Origin: Sediminibacterium sp.
GTDB lineage: Bacteria > Bacteroidota > Bacteroidia > Chitinophagales > Chitinophagaceae
Direction of reading: 5' to 3'
Assembly: GCA_030726065.1 (NCBI GenBank)
Contig: JANREK010000028.1
Coordinates: 1-64,000, forward strand
DNA length: 64,000 nt
The stretch's first letter is position 1; each line of letters starts with the position of its first letter. Below are positions 27,101 to 34,519 of the stretch, one piece after another. Made by a program: the position numbers and the translations under genes. A model generated the notes under the pieces. The model saw only the letters and a program-made list of their open reading frames with translations, was not told where the DNA came from and did no database searches.

Positions 27101-28934
27101 CATCTTTAGCAATAATAGTTTTATCGAACAAACTTACCGAATCACTTAAGCAATGTGTTGTAAAAATACTATCCTTTGTTTTAAAAGGTTCAGTTACCGT
27201 TAAAATAAATGACAAATCCTGTTCACCACTACATCCATCAAAAGTTGGATTATTCGCAATTACTTGTATTAAATATTGACCAGCAGTATTGAACAAAAAA
27301 GGATTTTTATAACTATACTTATACACCAATTTGCCATTGATTAGCGTCGAGTCTTCTGGAATAGGATTGTATATGGAATCCTTAGGATAATTGGGAATGT
27401 TCCACTTCAAAGATAATGGCTTATATGGTAAAGTGATCGAAGCTTTGGAACTAACACCTTTACAAGTAATGGGTAAATAAACTGTATTGAAATTATTAGT
27501 AACTTCTAATCGTTGATATAAATCTATAACGTTTGCACCTGCGTTATATCCATAGGATTCATAACGCCCATAACCATAAGCGATGGCATTGAATCCGGAA
27601 TCTGAAGATATGGTATGAGATCCTGCAGCTAACTGAGGTTGAAAGTATAAATAATTCGTGTCACCTGGATGCACTATTGAACCAGCAAGCGCGACACCAT
27701 CTATTTTCAAAGAGGTAGCGCCTTTTTTAGGTATCACTATATTTGCAAAATGATACTCTGACCCAATATTGTAATTACTTGTTGAATTTATGGTTACTTT
27801 ATTAATTGTTTGTTCAATGGGGCTTAAATATATCATTTCAGGATCACCATTAGTTGCAATTATATTGTTACCACATGAATTGGCTGTTGTGATATACTGC
27901 GCTACCATAATCGGCAAATCTGACTCAATCGAATTTGCAGTGGTACTTGAAAATTCGTAATAAAAATTATTAATTAAAGTTGCTGGATTAATCACAGCTC
28001 CATTTAATTTAACTATTGTACTTGGATTACTCACCACAACACGATAAAAGTTATTGGGCATTTTATTGGTAGGGGCTGTTAAATATTTCCGACCCCATGC
28101 ACTTGAGGGAAATGCCTGTTGTATATAATTATCTGCAGGGCCAGAACCAGTCGTACAAGTTATGCATAGTTTTCCAGAGCCAGAAAAAACCGCAATTCTT
28201 TTACAAGCACTTGTTGCTGTTGCAACCGATCTTATTCTTGTACCTGTTAAATCTTCCCCTTTGAATGGATTGGTTGTAGTATTAAGTTTACCGAATATAT
28301 TATAAATTTCCCCCTTCATTAAGGTTTGTCTGATGGTATCTCCTTTAAAATAATTTATTGTATTTGCAGAAAGTATAATTTCAATATTAGTATTATCCTC
28401 CGTAGCAATAACATAGGTATAACCATAGGAATTCGCACTATTTGATACTTGGGTATAGTTTACTGAATAATAATCCCGTCCTAATGTACTTACAGGAAAC
28501 AATAAACTCGCTCCTGATACCGCTGAATTATAAATATGCGTATACGCAATAATCCCAACATCGGAGATAATATGTATCCCCTTATTCGACAGACCCTCAA
28601 CAGATAATCTTGCATCATCTGCGCCTGTTTTTGGAATAATATCAGTAGTGGTTACTTGGTTAGCAAGCACAGTATAAGTCCTAGACCAACCTGTTGCAGG
28701 AATTTCAACGGTCACATTTGCATTTTGATCTGACGTAAAATACAAAACCATATTCTGTGAACCTCCACTAGTCGTGTTAACAGTCCCATTTGCATTATAC
28801 ATACTCACATGGCTACCATAACCTACCCAAAACTCCCTTCCTTTATTAGAAAAATCCTGCGCAATAGCGCCACTAGCAAATAATACCCCAAATATGAATA
28901 TTAAATATTTTATATATGAAAATATGGAGCGCAT
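24198..28934 (-). CDS. Large T9SS-secreted PKD-repeat adhesin-like protein with type B sorting domain
   Basis: A 1578-residue surface or secreted protein. After a signal peptide (SGAIAQ) comes an IgGFc-binding-protein-like N-terminal region (about 25-500; NKGREFWVGYGSHVSMYN, FPVSTLGRDYYSV). Multiple PKD or Ig-like domains follow (IIKYMWDFGTG, SWIWNYGDGS, KYLWNFGDASA, HFKWMFGDGS). The C-terminus has the gliding-motility or CHU_C type B sorting signature (NAFTPNYDGLNDILKIEYG, IFNRWGKMVF, GWDGRD). Residues 765-955 and 956-1155 are a tandem duplication. It is likely an adhesin or gliding-associated protein; no catalytic domain was seen. It is co-transcribed with the adjacent porP/sprF. Confidence 0.85.
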   Translation of the reverse strand: MRSIFSYIKYLIFIFGVLFASGAIAQDFSNKGREFWVGYGSHVSMYNANGTVNTTSGGSQNMVLYFTSDQNANVTVEIPATGWSRTYTVLANQVTTTDIIPKTGADDARLSVEGLSNKGIHIISDVGIIAYTHIYNSAVSGASLLFPVSTLGRDYYSVNYTQVSNSANSYGYTYVIATEDNTNIEIILSANTINYFKGDTIRQTLMKGEIYNIFGKLNTTTNPFKGEDLTGTRIRSVATATSACKRIAVFSGSGKLCITCTTGSGPADNYIQQAFPSSAWGRKYLTAPTNKMPNNFYRVVVSNPSTIVKLNGAVINPATLINNFYYEFSSTTANSIESDLPIMVAQYITTANSCGNNIIATNGDPEMIYLSPIEQTINKVTINSTSNYNIGSEYHFANIVIPKKGATSLKIDGVALAGSIVHPGDTNYLYFQPQLAAGSHTISSDSGFNAIAYGYGRYESYGYNAGANVIDLYQRLEVTNNFNTVYLPITCKGVSSKASITLPYKPLSLKWNIPNYPKDSIYNPIPEDSTLINGKLVYKYSYKNPFLFNTAGQYLIQVIANNPTFDGCSGEQDLSFILTVTEPFKTKDSIFTTHCLSDSVSLFDKTIIAKDDRAIIKYMWDFGTGVFKDTTPNIKFKPDTAGKYNIRHFVINDIGCISDTLTADSSILQLAIIDSVPKFKFSISDTTCLNTTLILRDSTVSSPKSTLVSWIWNYGDGSPLDSSTTNQPKAHVYTNLQSYRPILNLTTLNGCNVSDSISFTNRPFPVVGFSLPDACLYNALATFSDTSSIVDNNLNFKYLWNFGDASATTANPNVSTLKTPTHKYSSGGDYNIILQVASAYGCVSLDTSIFKVSGAIPHPKFNILKSTPFCTNEDVTIENISTIDFGTIDKVVVFWDNDNIKDSTVDTSPTVGKKYAYRYLDYNYPAKMSYDIRLRAYSGTTCMADTIIKVNLIPHPQVGFILPEVCLEDSYAEFIDTTKISDNSNSQFRYLWNFNVTPPLNKKLPSILAGSATQINPRIKYNDFGLYQVSLQVTQNTTGCVSSITSNFTVNGAIPKANFKVLKDTALCTNEDVRIENLSTVDFGDIGKLIIFWDVQNNLNDTTQDEFPYVGKVYKHRYTGYAYPNKMDYKIKMFASSGATCTDDTTLAISLVPPPNLPIVTSPKNYLCLYDSLRLSSSTSGGVPPFNAVWTTTNNNAKMFDSVIHGLIVGTTGVSLELTDLKKCVYPFPYIFSIPVFTIPTATIAAVDTVICNGDSVVLTGQGANTYKWYRNDTLFYTNQLGNVTVGLPGLYRVVVNDGFCNSLTSNNLTISLLNIPRYTFSTKSDACINVPVEIITSAKEQSKIHFKWMFGDGSIANLANPVSHKYMSAGIYKINLQVSNDWCPKYFYQITGSPINVIAPLYGKNYTLYLYPNLDTLLVSKFDKRYTSYKWSPSTFLSDPTIPRPVFNGNKSILYTLTRTDTVSTCNIYDEYDVIVSPDIYLNIPNAFTPNYDGLNDILKIEYGAGIQSFKGLKIFNRWGKMVFFSTDINKGWDGRDLGGVMQEMDAYSYLVEYSYKDFLTNQLSEIKKTGSVLLMR
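25470..26642 (-). repeat. Tandem ~190-200-residue module duplication inside the T9SS protein
   Basis: Residues about 765-955 and 956-1155 align along their length. GFSLPDAC matches GFILPEVC, YLWNF recurs, GAIPHPKFNILK matches GAIPKANFKVLK, and CTNEDVTIENISTIDFG matches CTNEDVRIENLSTVDFG. The copies have diverged enough to be an old duplication. Boundaries are approximate. Confidence 0.7.
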
Positions 28935-28943
28935 TGCAATATT

Positions 28944-29483
28944 CTAATACTGTTTGTTTAACAAGTATAAATGTAATGAAAAAAGGTAAAAAATGAGCTT
29001 AAAATGGCAATTTGAACCCTTTCCGAAATCAATGGAATTGAGCCAAGTGATTAATTGATTGGCAAAGAATTTGTTGATGGGCGCTTTAATGGTTAGATCC
29101 TTGTTGGCAATCACGATAAAGTTATTATCGCTGTACCCTTTGTTTTTGAATATGGTGTAATTCGGGTTCGTAATACTGAATCCCTTTTCCTCATCACTAA
29201 TAACCAATAATCCAGTCTTTAAATCAGTAATGAATTGTGCAATTAGCTCCTTGGATTTTAAGTGAATGGTATCCTGTTCCTGCTTATATACAAATTGTTA
29301 ATTTTTATAAATAACATCAACACCATATTCAGAAACATTATTGGCATTTACGTTTTTGAAATAGATGCATTTTAAAGTGCCAATTTCTTCTGTAGAAATA
29401 AAACTTGATTTAAACTGCGCGCTTATACTATTGATGCTAAAAGAAGATAGTAATAGAATCGCTATGGGGAGTAGCTTTCTCAT
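28944..29483 (-). pseudogene. Small secreted protein gene with an in-frame TAA
   Basis: The frame starting at 29483 has a good signal peptide (MRKLLPIAILLLSSFSINS then ISAQ). It reads to VDVIYKN, meets TAA at 29298-29300, then continues in the same frame with sensible protein sequence (QFVYKQEQDTIHLKSKELIA, then FITDLKTGLLVISDEEKGF) to 28944. The total would be about 179 aa. The last 20 residues after SIDFGKG become hydrophobic; reading one frame over ends KGFKLPF, so a second lesion near 29020 is possible. The protein family is not recognised. A sequencing error cannot be excluded from one window. It ends 9 bp upstream of the large T9SS gene. Confidence 0.6.
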
Positions 29484-29628
29484 TTATGATGGGGGTTATA
29501 AATTGGACACGAAAAATAAATGATTATTTCAATTACACACAACTATATTTGTATTAATTATTCATATAAGAATTACTTCTATAATATTGAATATATTAAA
29601 TGTAATTTTGATAAATAAAAAATGATAT

Positions 29629-30093
29629 ATGAAAATTGCGATTTGGTCGGTAGGAAAAGCTGATGAATCTTATATTAAAGAAGGCATTACCAATTTCACC
29701 AAACGCATTGGTCATTATTACCCTATTGAATGGCAATTAATCACACCATCAAAAGCAAGCGAACTTAATCAAATAAAAAAAGAAGAAGCGATTTCTATTT
29801 TAAAAACAATAGCACAAAACGATGTGTTAATATTATTAGATGAGAAAGGGAAAATGCTAAGCTCACCTGGCCTTGCAAAATTAATTCAACAAAAAGCCAA
29901 TCAAAGCGCACATCGTATTGTTTTTTTAATTGGAGGTGCTTATGGGGTTGCAGAAGAAATTAAAGCCAAAGCAAAATTTACTTGGTCATTATCTGAACTC
30001 GTATTTCCACATATGCTAGCGCGACTTATATTAGCGGAACAAATTTACAGGGCATGCAGTATCTTAGCCAATGAAAAATACCATCACGAATAA
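29629..30093 (+). CDS. rlmH: 23S rRNA (pseudouridine1915-N3)-methyltransferase RlmH
   Basis: SPOUT-class methyltransferase that methylates pseudouridine 1915 in helix 69 of 23S rRNA in assembled ribosomes. At 154 aa it has the family length. Motifs: start MKIAIWSVGK, mid-region VLILLDEKGKMLSSPGLA, the trefoil-knot SAM-binding segment FLIGGAYGVAEE, and the C-terminal FPHMLARLILAEQIYRA. The preceding 145 bp is AT-rich. A TAATTTTG element at 29603-29610 fits the -7 promoter consensus, but I see no well-spaced -33 element. Confidence 0.95.
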   Translation: MKIAIWSVGKADESYIKEGITNFTKRIGHYYPIEWQLITPSKASELNQIKKEEAISILKTIAQNDVLILLDEKGKMLSSPGLAKLIQQKANQSAHRIVFLIGGAYGVAEEIKAKAKFTWSLSELVFPHMLARLILAEQIYRACSILANEKYHHE

Positions 30094-30102
30094 TAATTGA
30101 TC

Positions 30103-30747
30103 ATGACCATGAGTTTAACTTTATACATAACAGTCATTACCGTTGCAATATCATTAATTGCCATGTATAATGAAGCATTAATGGACAAATTAATTTTTCA
30201 TCCTTATACTGTTCACCATGACAATGAATGGTATCGATTCATTAGCTCCGGGTTTATTCATGCCGATTTTATACACCTTGCATTTAATATGTTTTCATTT
30301 TACATGTTTGGTGATTATGTGGAACAATATTTTAACATGATATTCGGCTCCCTAGGTAACACTTCATATATCCTACTTTACGTTAGCTCCTTAATTGTTT
30401 GTTTGATACCTACCTACTTGAATCATTTCAAACAATATAATTACAACAGTTTAGGCGCCTCTGGCGCCGTATCTGCCATCGTATTCGCAGGAATTTTTTT
30501 ACAGCCAACTTTGCAAATAGGCTTTTTCATCATTCCTCCGATTATTCCTGGATTTATTTTTGGACCCATCTATCTTGGTATCACTGCTTATCTTTCTAAA
30601 AATGGACAAAGCGGCATTAATCATAGTGCCCATTTATGGGGATCCATTTATGGTGTGGTATTTTTAATCATCACCAGTTATTTTATGGGGAACTATAATG
30701 TACTTGCTGCATTTATGGAACAAATCAAAATCTATCTAGCAAGGTAA
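30103..30747 (+). CDS. Rhomboid family intramembrane serine protease
   Basis: Polytopic membrane protease of about 214 aa. The catalytic serine lies in NSLGASGAVSA (the GxSG motif) and the catalytic histidine in HSAHLWGSIYG. The early HxxxN-type element, HADFIHLAFNMFSFYMFG, is also present. It follows rlmH with only a few bases between and is likely co-transcribed. The start is uncertain: a TTG at 30097, ATG at 30103 or ATG at 30109. I took the first ATG. The 3' end overlaps the convergent tilS gene by 23 bp. Substrate unknown. Confidence 0.88.
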   Translation: MTMSLTLYITVITVAISLIAMYNEALMDKLIFHPYTVHHDNEWYRFISSGFIHADFIHLAFNMFSFYMFGDYVEQYFNMIFGSLGNTSYILLYVSSLIVCLIPTYLNHFKQYNYNSLGASGAVSAIVFAGIFLQPTLQIGFFIIPPIIPGFIFGPIYLGITAYLSKNGQSGINHSAHLWGSIYGVVFLIITSYFMGNYNVLAAFMEQIKIYLAR

Positions 30748-32101
30748 TGATCAAAACAGATGTAGTTTGTGGCGTCATTTTATAACGATCATCAATTCGT
30801 TTTCCTACGACCCACAACATTCTGTCCCCCATCGTTAAAACACCTATGCGTTCCTTTATAGCAGGGCTCAATTTTAAGCTGCTTAAAAAATGATTTAGTT
30901 TCTTTTTTTTACGAAGTCCTAATGGATAAAAATAATCGGTAGATTGCCAAGTACGATATAAAAGCGGCCATTCTATTTTGTCTGCATCTAAATAAGCAAA
31001 ATGCGCTTCTTTATTCATCTCGCCCATATTTGCAGCATCCACTGTTTCAAAATGTAATAATCCATTATTGGTTTGTAAATCACCTTCACCCACATATACC
31101 ATCATATGCTCGGTATTAGAATGATTAGGCACTACCTGAATCGTATCATTGAATTTTATAAAACGATGAGTGGGTGTAGCTATATATGCGCCATTATTAG
31201 CATCCAACAGCTTATGTACTTCCACAATTTGTTGTGGCTTAAATCCATAGGATTGAATAAAGCCCCAAGTATAGGTATGATTATCTTTTACTTTTTTCCA
31301 ATATTGAATTGAAATAGTTTCAATGCCATACCGTGTTTTTTTTCCTTTTTTCCAAAAAGCCGCAATGGTATTATTGACAATTACCTCTGCTTCTTTTAAT
31401 CTTGCCACCGTATCTAATACATTTTCTGTTGCATATGCATACACTTCTTGAATTGTAGGAAGCAATTTATTTCGGATTAAATTTCTTGTATAGTCATTTT
31501 TTTCATTGGAACTATCTTCCACAAAAGTCAATGAATATTCCTTGGCGAAATGTCTTATTTGATTTTTCGTATAACCTAGCAAGGGTCTGCAAACCTGAAT
31601 ACTATCATTACGAAAATCTGGGATTCCTGTGAGTCCATGTAATCCAGTACCACGGAACAATTGCATCAAAACGGTTTCCACCTGATCATCAGCATGATGC
31701 GCTGTCAATAAAATAACTTTAGTTTTACTATCTCCTATACTGGCGCTAATTTCCTTTAATAATTGATCAAACCAAGCATACCTAATTTCTCTAGCCGCTT
31801 GCTGAATGCCCATCTTATAGGTTTCTGCATAAGCCGCAGTTTCAAATCGATTTACTTTAAATGGTATTTGCAAACGATTCGCGAAGTCAGTGACAAACTG
31901 CTCATCGCGCTTACTTTCCTCCCCTCTTAATTGAAAATTGACATGCGCAATAGTACATTTTGCACCAAGCAAGTGCATCAAATAGGTTAAACCTACACTA
32001 TCCAAACCGCCACTCACTGCTAATAAAAAATGAGTATGGTTTAAACTAATGTCTGGAAACTTTTTTTTCCATTGTTCCTTAAAGTTTTCCAGGGTTAACA
32101 T
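30725..32101 (-). CDS. tilS: tRNA(Ile)-lysidine synthetase TilS
   Basis: Modifies the wobble C34 of tRNA-Ile(CAU) to lysidine, which changes both its amino acid and codon identity; essential in most bacteria. The PP-loop ATP pyrophosphatase motif LLAVSGGLDSVGL is at about residues 26-38. LTAHHADDQVETVLMQLFRG and NDYTRNLIRNKLLP are typical of the N-terminal domain, and the C-terminal TilS domains follow to residue 458. It starts 6 bp after glnS ends on the same strand, suggesting co-transcription of two tRNA-related genes. Confidence 0.93.
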   Translation of the reverse strand: MLTLENFKEQWKKKFPDISLNHTHFLLAVSGGLDSVGLTYLMHLLGAKCTIAHVNFQLRGEESKRDEQFVTDFANRLQIPFKVNRFETAAYAETYKMGIQQAAREIRYAWFDQLLKEISASIGDSKTKVILLTAHHADDQVETVLMQLFRGTGLHGLTGIPDFRNDSIQVCRPLLGYTKNQIRHFAKEYSLTFVEDSSNEKNDYTRNLIRNKLLPTIQEVYAYATENVLDTVARLKEAEVIVNNTIAAFWKKGKKTRYGIETISIQYWKKVKDNHTYTWGFIQSYGFKPQQIVEVHKLLDANNGAYIATPTHRFIKFNDTIQVVPNHSNTEHMMVYVGEGDLQTNNGLLHFETVDAANMGEMNKEAHFAYLDADKIEWPLLYRTWQSTDYFYPLGLRKKKKLNHFLSSLKLSPAIKERIGVLTMGDRMLWVVGKRIDDRYKMTPQTTSVLIITLLDRF

Positions 32102-32107
32102 GCTTAA

Positions 32108-33766
32108 TTATTTTTTTTGCTCTTTAGCCCAAGCATCTTTTAATGTTACCGTACGATTAAATACCAATTTATCTTTTGTGCTTATTGTATCCTGATAAAA
32201 ATAACCTTTTCTTAAAAATTGGAAGCGCATTTCAGGCGCATCGTTTAAAAATGCAGGCTCACCCCATGCAATTGTTGTTGTATTTAATGAATTAGGATTA
32301 ATATACTCCTTAAAATCTCCTTCCGCATTAGCCACATCTTCCACACTAAATAAGCGATCATATTCATTTAATACCACTGGCACTGCATGCTTTGCGCTCA
32401 CCCAATGTAAAGTGCCTTTCACATGAAGTCCTGATGTGTCAGCGCCACTTTTACTATTGTCAAAGTACGTTGCATAAATAGTTTGCACATTACCGGCTGC
32501 ATCTTTTTCAAAACGTTCACACTTGATGATGTAAGCGCTTTTTAAACGCACCATCAAATCAGGACCCAATCTAAAATATTTTTTTGTCGGTTCTTCCATG
32601 AAATCATCTCGCTCTATCCATAACTCATTACTAAACGGCACTTGCCTTACGCCACCTTCTGTATCTTCTGGATTATTTTCTGAGCTTAACATTTCCTCCG
32701 CTTGTGCGTAATTGGTGATAATTAATTTAACAGGATCTGTCACCACCATTCTGCGTTGTGCAATTTTATTCAAATGTTCTCTTACGCAAAATTCCAATAA
32801 ACTAAAATCAATAATATTTTCACGTTTTGCAATACCTATTCGCTCACAAAAATCACGAATACTTTCAGGCGTATAACCTCTGCGACGCATACCACTAATG
32901 GTCGGCATTCTTGGATCATCCCAACTTGACACATGTCCTTCCGTGACCAATTGCAGCAACTTACGCTTACTCATAATTGTGTAAGTCATATTTAGTCGCG
33001 CAAACTCATATTGCTTGGAAGGAAAAATACCTAATTGCTCGATTCCCCATTCATACAAAGGACGATGCGGTATAAATTCCAAAGTACAAATAGAATGTGT
33101 TATATTTTCAATTGCATCGCTTTGTCCATGTGCAAAATCATACATTGGATATATGCACCAAGTATCACCTGTGCGATGGTGTGTTGCCCTTTTAATTCTA
33201 TATAATAAAGGGTCACGCATATGCATATTCGGACTTGATAAACCAATTTTAGCACGTAACACTTTTGCCCCATCGGCATACTTGCCTTCCTTCATTTCAT
33301 TAAATAATGCTAAGTTTTCGGCAATGCTTCTGTTTCTGAAGTCATTCCCAGTTCCAGCCATGGTGGGTGTTCCTTTTTGAAGGGCAATTTCGGCTGGACT
33401 ACTATCATCCACATAAGCCACTCCTTTTTCAATTAACTGAATAGCATATTGATATAATTGATCAAAATAATCTGAAGCATAACATTCTTTAACCCAATTA
33501 AAACCCAGCCATTGCACATCTGCTTTTATACTATCCACATACTCTGTTTCCTCTGTCGTCGGATTGGTATCATCAAAACGCAAATTAGTGGCGCCGCCAA
33601 AACGAGTCGCTAATCCAAAATTCAAACATATACTTTTGGCATGTCCAATATGCAAATAACCATTGGGTTCAGGAGGGAATCTAGTCAAGATGGACTTGCA
33701 TTTTCCTTCCGCTAAGTCATTCGTGATGATTTCTTCAATAAAATTTAAACTTTTTTCTTCGCTCAT
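32108..33766 (-). CDS. glnS: Glutaminyl-tRNA synthetase
   Basis: Class I aminoacyl-tRNA synthetase that charges tRNA-Gln directly. The HIGH-type motif is in RFPPEPNGYLHIGHAKSICL, the KMSKS-type motif in YTIMSKRKLLQ, and GlnRS-specific segments such as LRFDDTNPTTEE and DTWCIYPMYDFAHGQSDAIE are present. The C-terminal beta-barrel anticodon-binding region is complete (552 aa). A -7-like TACCTTTG lies 20 bp upstream of the ATG on the minus strand (33786-33793), without a well-placed -33. It is likely the first gene of a glnS-tilS unit. Confidence 0.96.
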   Translation of the reverse strand: MSEEKSLNFIEEIITNDLAEGKCKSILTRFPPEPNGYLHIGHAKSICLNFGLATRFGGATNLRFDDTNPTTEETEYVDSIKADVQWLGFNWVKECYASDYFDQLYQYAIQLIEKGVAYVDDSSPAEIALQKGTPTMAGTGNDFRNRSIAENLALFNEMKEGKYADGAKVLRAKIGLSSPNMHMRDPLLYRIKRATHHRTGDTWCIYPMYDFAHGQSDAIENITHSICTLEFIPHRPLYEWGIEQLGIFPSKQYEFARLNMTYTIMSKRKLLQLVTEGHVSSWDDPRMPTISGMRRRGYTPESIRDFCERIGIAKRENIIDFSLLEFCVREHLNKIAQRRMVVTDPVKLIITNYAQAEEMLSSENNPEDTEGGVRQVPFSNELWIERDDFMEEPTKKYFRLGPDLMVRLKSAYIIKCERFEKDAAGNVQTIYATYFDNSKSGADTSGLHVKGTLHWVSAKHAVPVVLNEYDRLFSVEDVANAEGDFKEYINPNSLNTTTIAWGEPAFLNDAPEMRFQFLRKGYFYQDTISTKDKLVFNRTVTLKDAWAKEQKK

Positions 33767-33833
33767 GAGTCACAATCAATTCGGCCAAAGGTACAAAATA
33801 GGCGTCAAATACCTACCTTAATTACAAAACAAA

Positions 33834-34442
33834 CTACCCCCGATAGCCATAGAGCTTTTGAACTTCCTTCACAATTTTTTCAAGTTCTTGATCATCCCCA
33901 CCAGGATCATATTGTTGCTTCAAACTACTTCCAAATACAAAGGCGACTGCTTGCCAAACACCCGCACTCAACCCCCCTTTAAATTCTTTGATTAAATTAT
34001 AACAATTGTTCCCCGTTTCTCGATTAATGAGCTTCATTAATACCTTACCTTGATATACCGACAAGTTGGTGATTTTATCCGCAAATTCTTTTTTTAATTC
34101 CTTTTCCCTTGATTTGATAATTTGCTTTCGCTTATTTTCATCTTTTACATTTACTAGTTGCGCATTCACTTCACTAATCACTTTACTTGCCGATTTTGCA
34201 TAGGGATAAGTTACATAAACCGCATTGCGAAGCCTAGTCCAATCCTTCCAATACTTTCTCCAGTAATTAGTTTGCTTAGCTAAAACCTCAACCGTAGGTA
34301 GCCAAGATTGGGGAATGGTATCCCCTTCTGGAGTAATAAAGGCTTCCACACGTAAAGTATCCGAAAATTGTTGCGCATAACTCACCACGGGAGCTACTCC
34401 CAGGAAAATGAGGATGACAATATATTTTTGGATTTGTTTCAT
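33834..34442 (-). CDS. DUF4294 family exported protein
   Basis: Small exported protein of 202 aa with a signal peptide (PVVSYAQQ) and the Bacteroidota DUF4294 core. The core includes GDTIPQSWLPTVEVLAK, WTRLRNAVYVTYPYAKSASK and LIKEFKGGLSAGVWQAVAFV. The function of the family is not known to me. It lies 77 bp downstream of ccmF on the same strand and 67 bp upstream of glnS, so it may be the tail of the ccmE-ccmF unit or independent. Confidence 0.8.
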   Translation of the reverse strand: MKQIQKYIVILIFLGVAPVVSYAQQFSDTLRVEAFITPEGDTIPQSWLPTVEVLAKQTNYWRKYWKDWTRLRNAVYVTYPYAKSASKVISEVNAQLVNVKDENKRKQIIKSREKELKKEFADKITNLSVYQGKVLMKLINRETGNNCYNLIKEFKGGLSAGVWQAVAFVFGSSLKQQYDPGGDDQELEKIVKEVQKLYGYRG

Positions 34443-34519
34443 TAATTTAAATCGTTCCCTTGTTATAAATTAACCCCCGTTTTTTAATTAATACCCTAAT
34501 TTTAAAGAGGTAACCTTTC

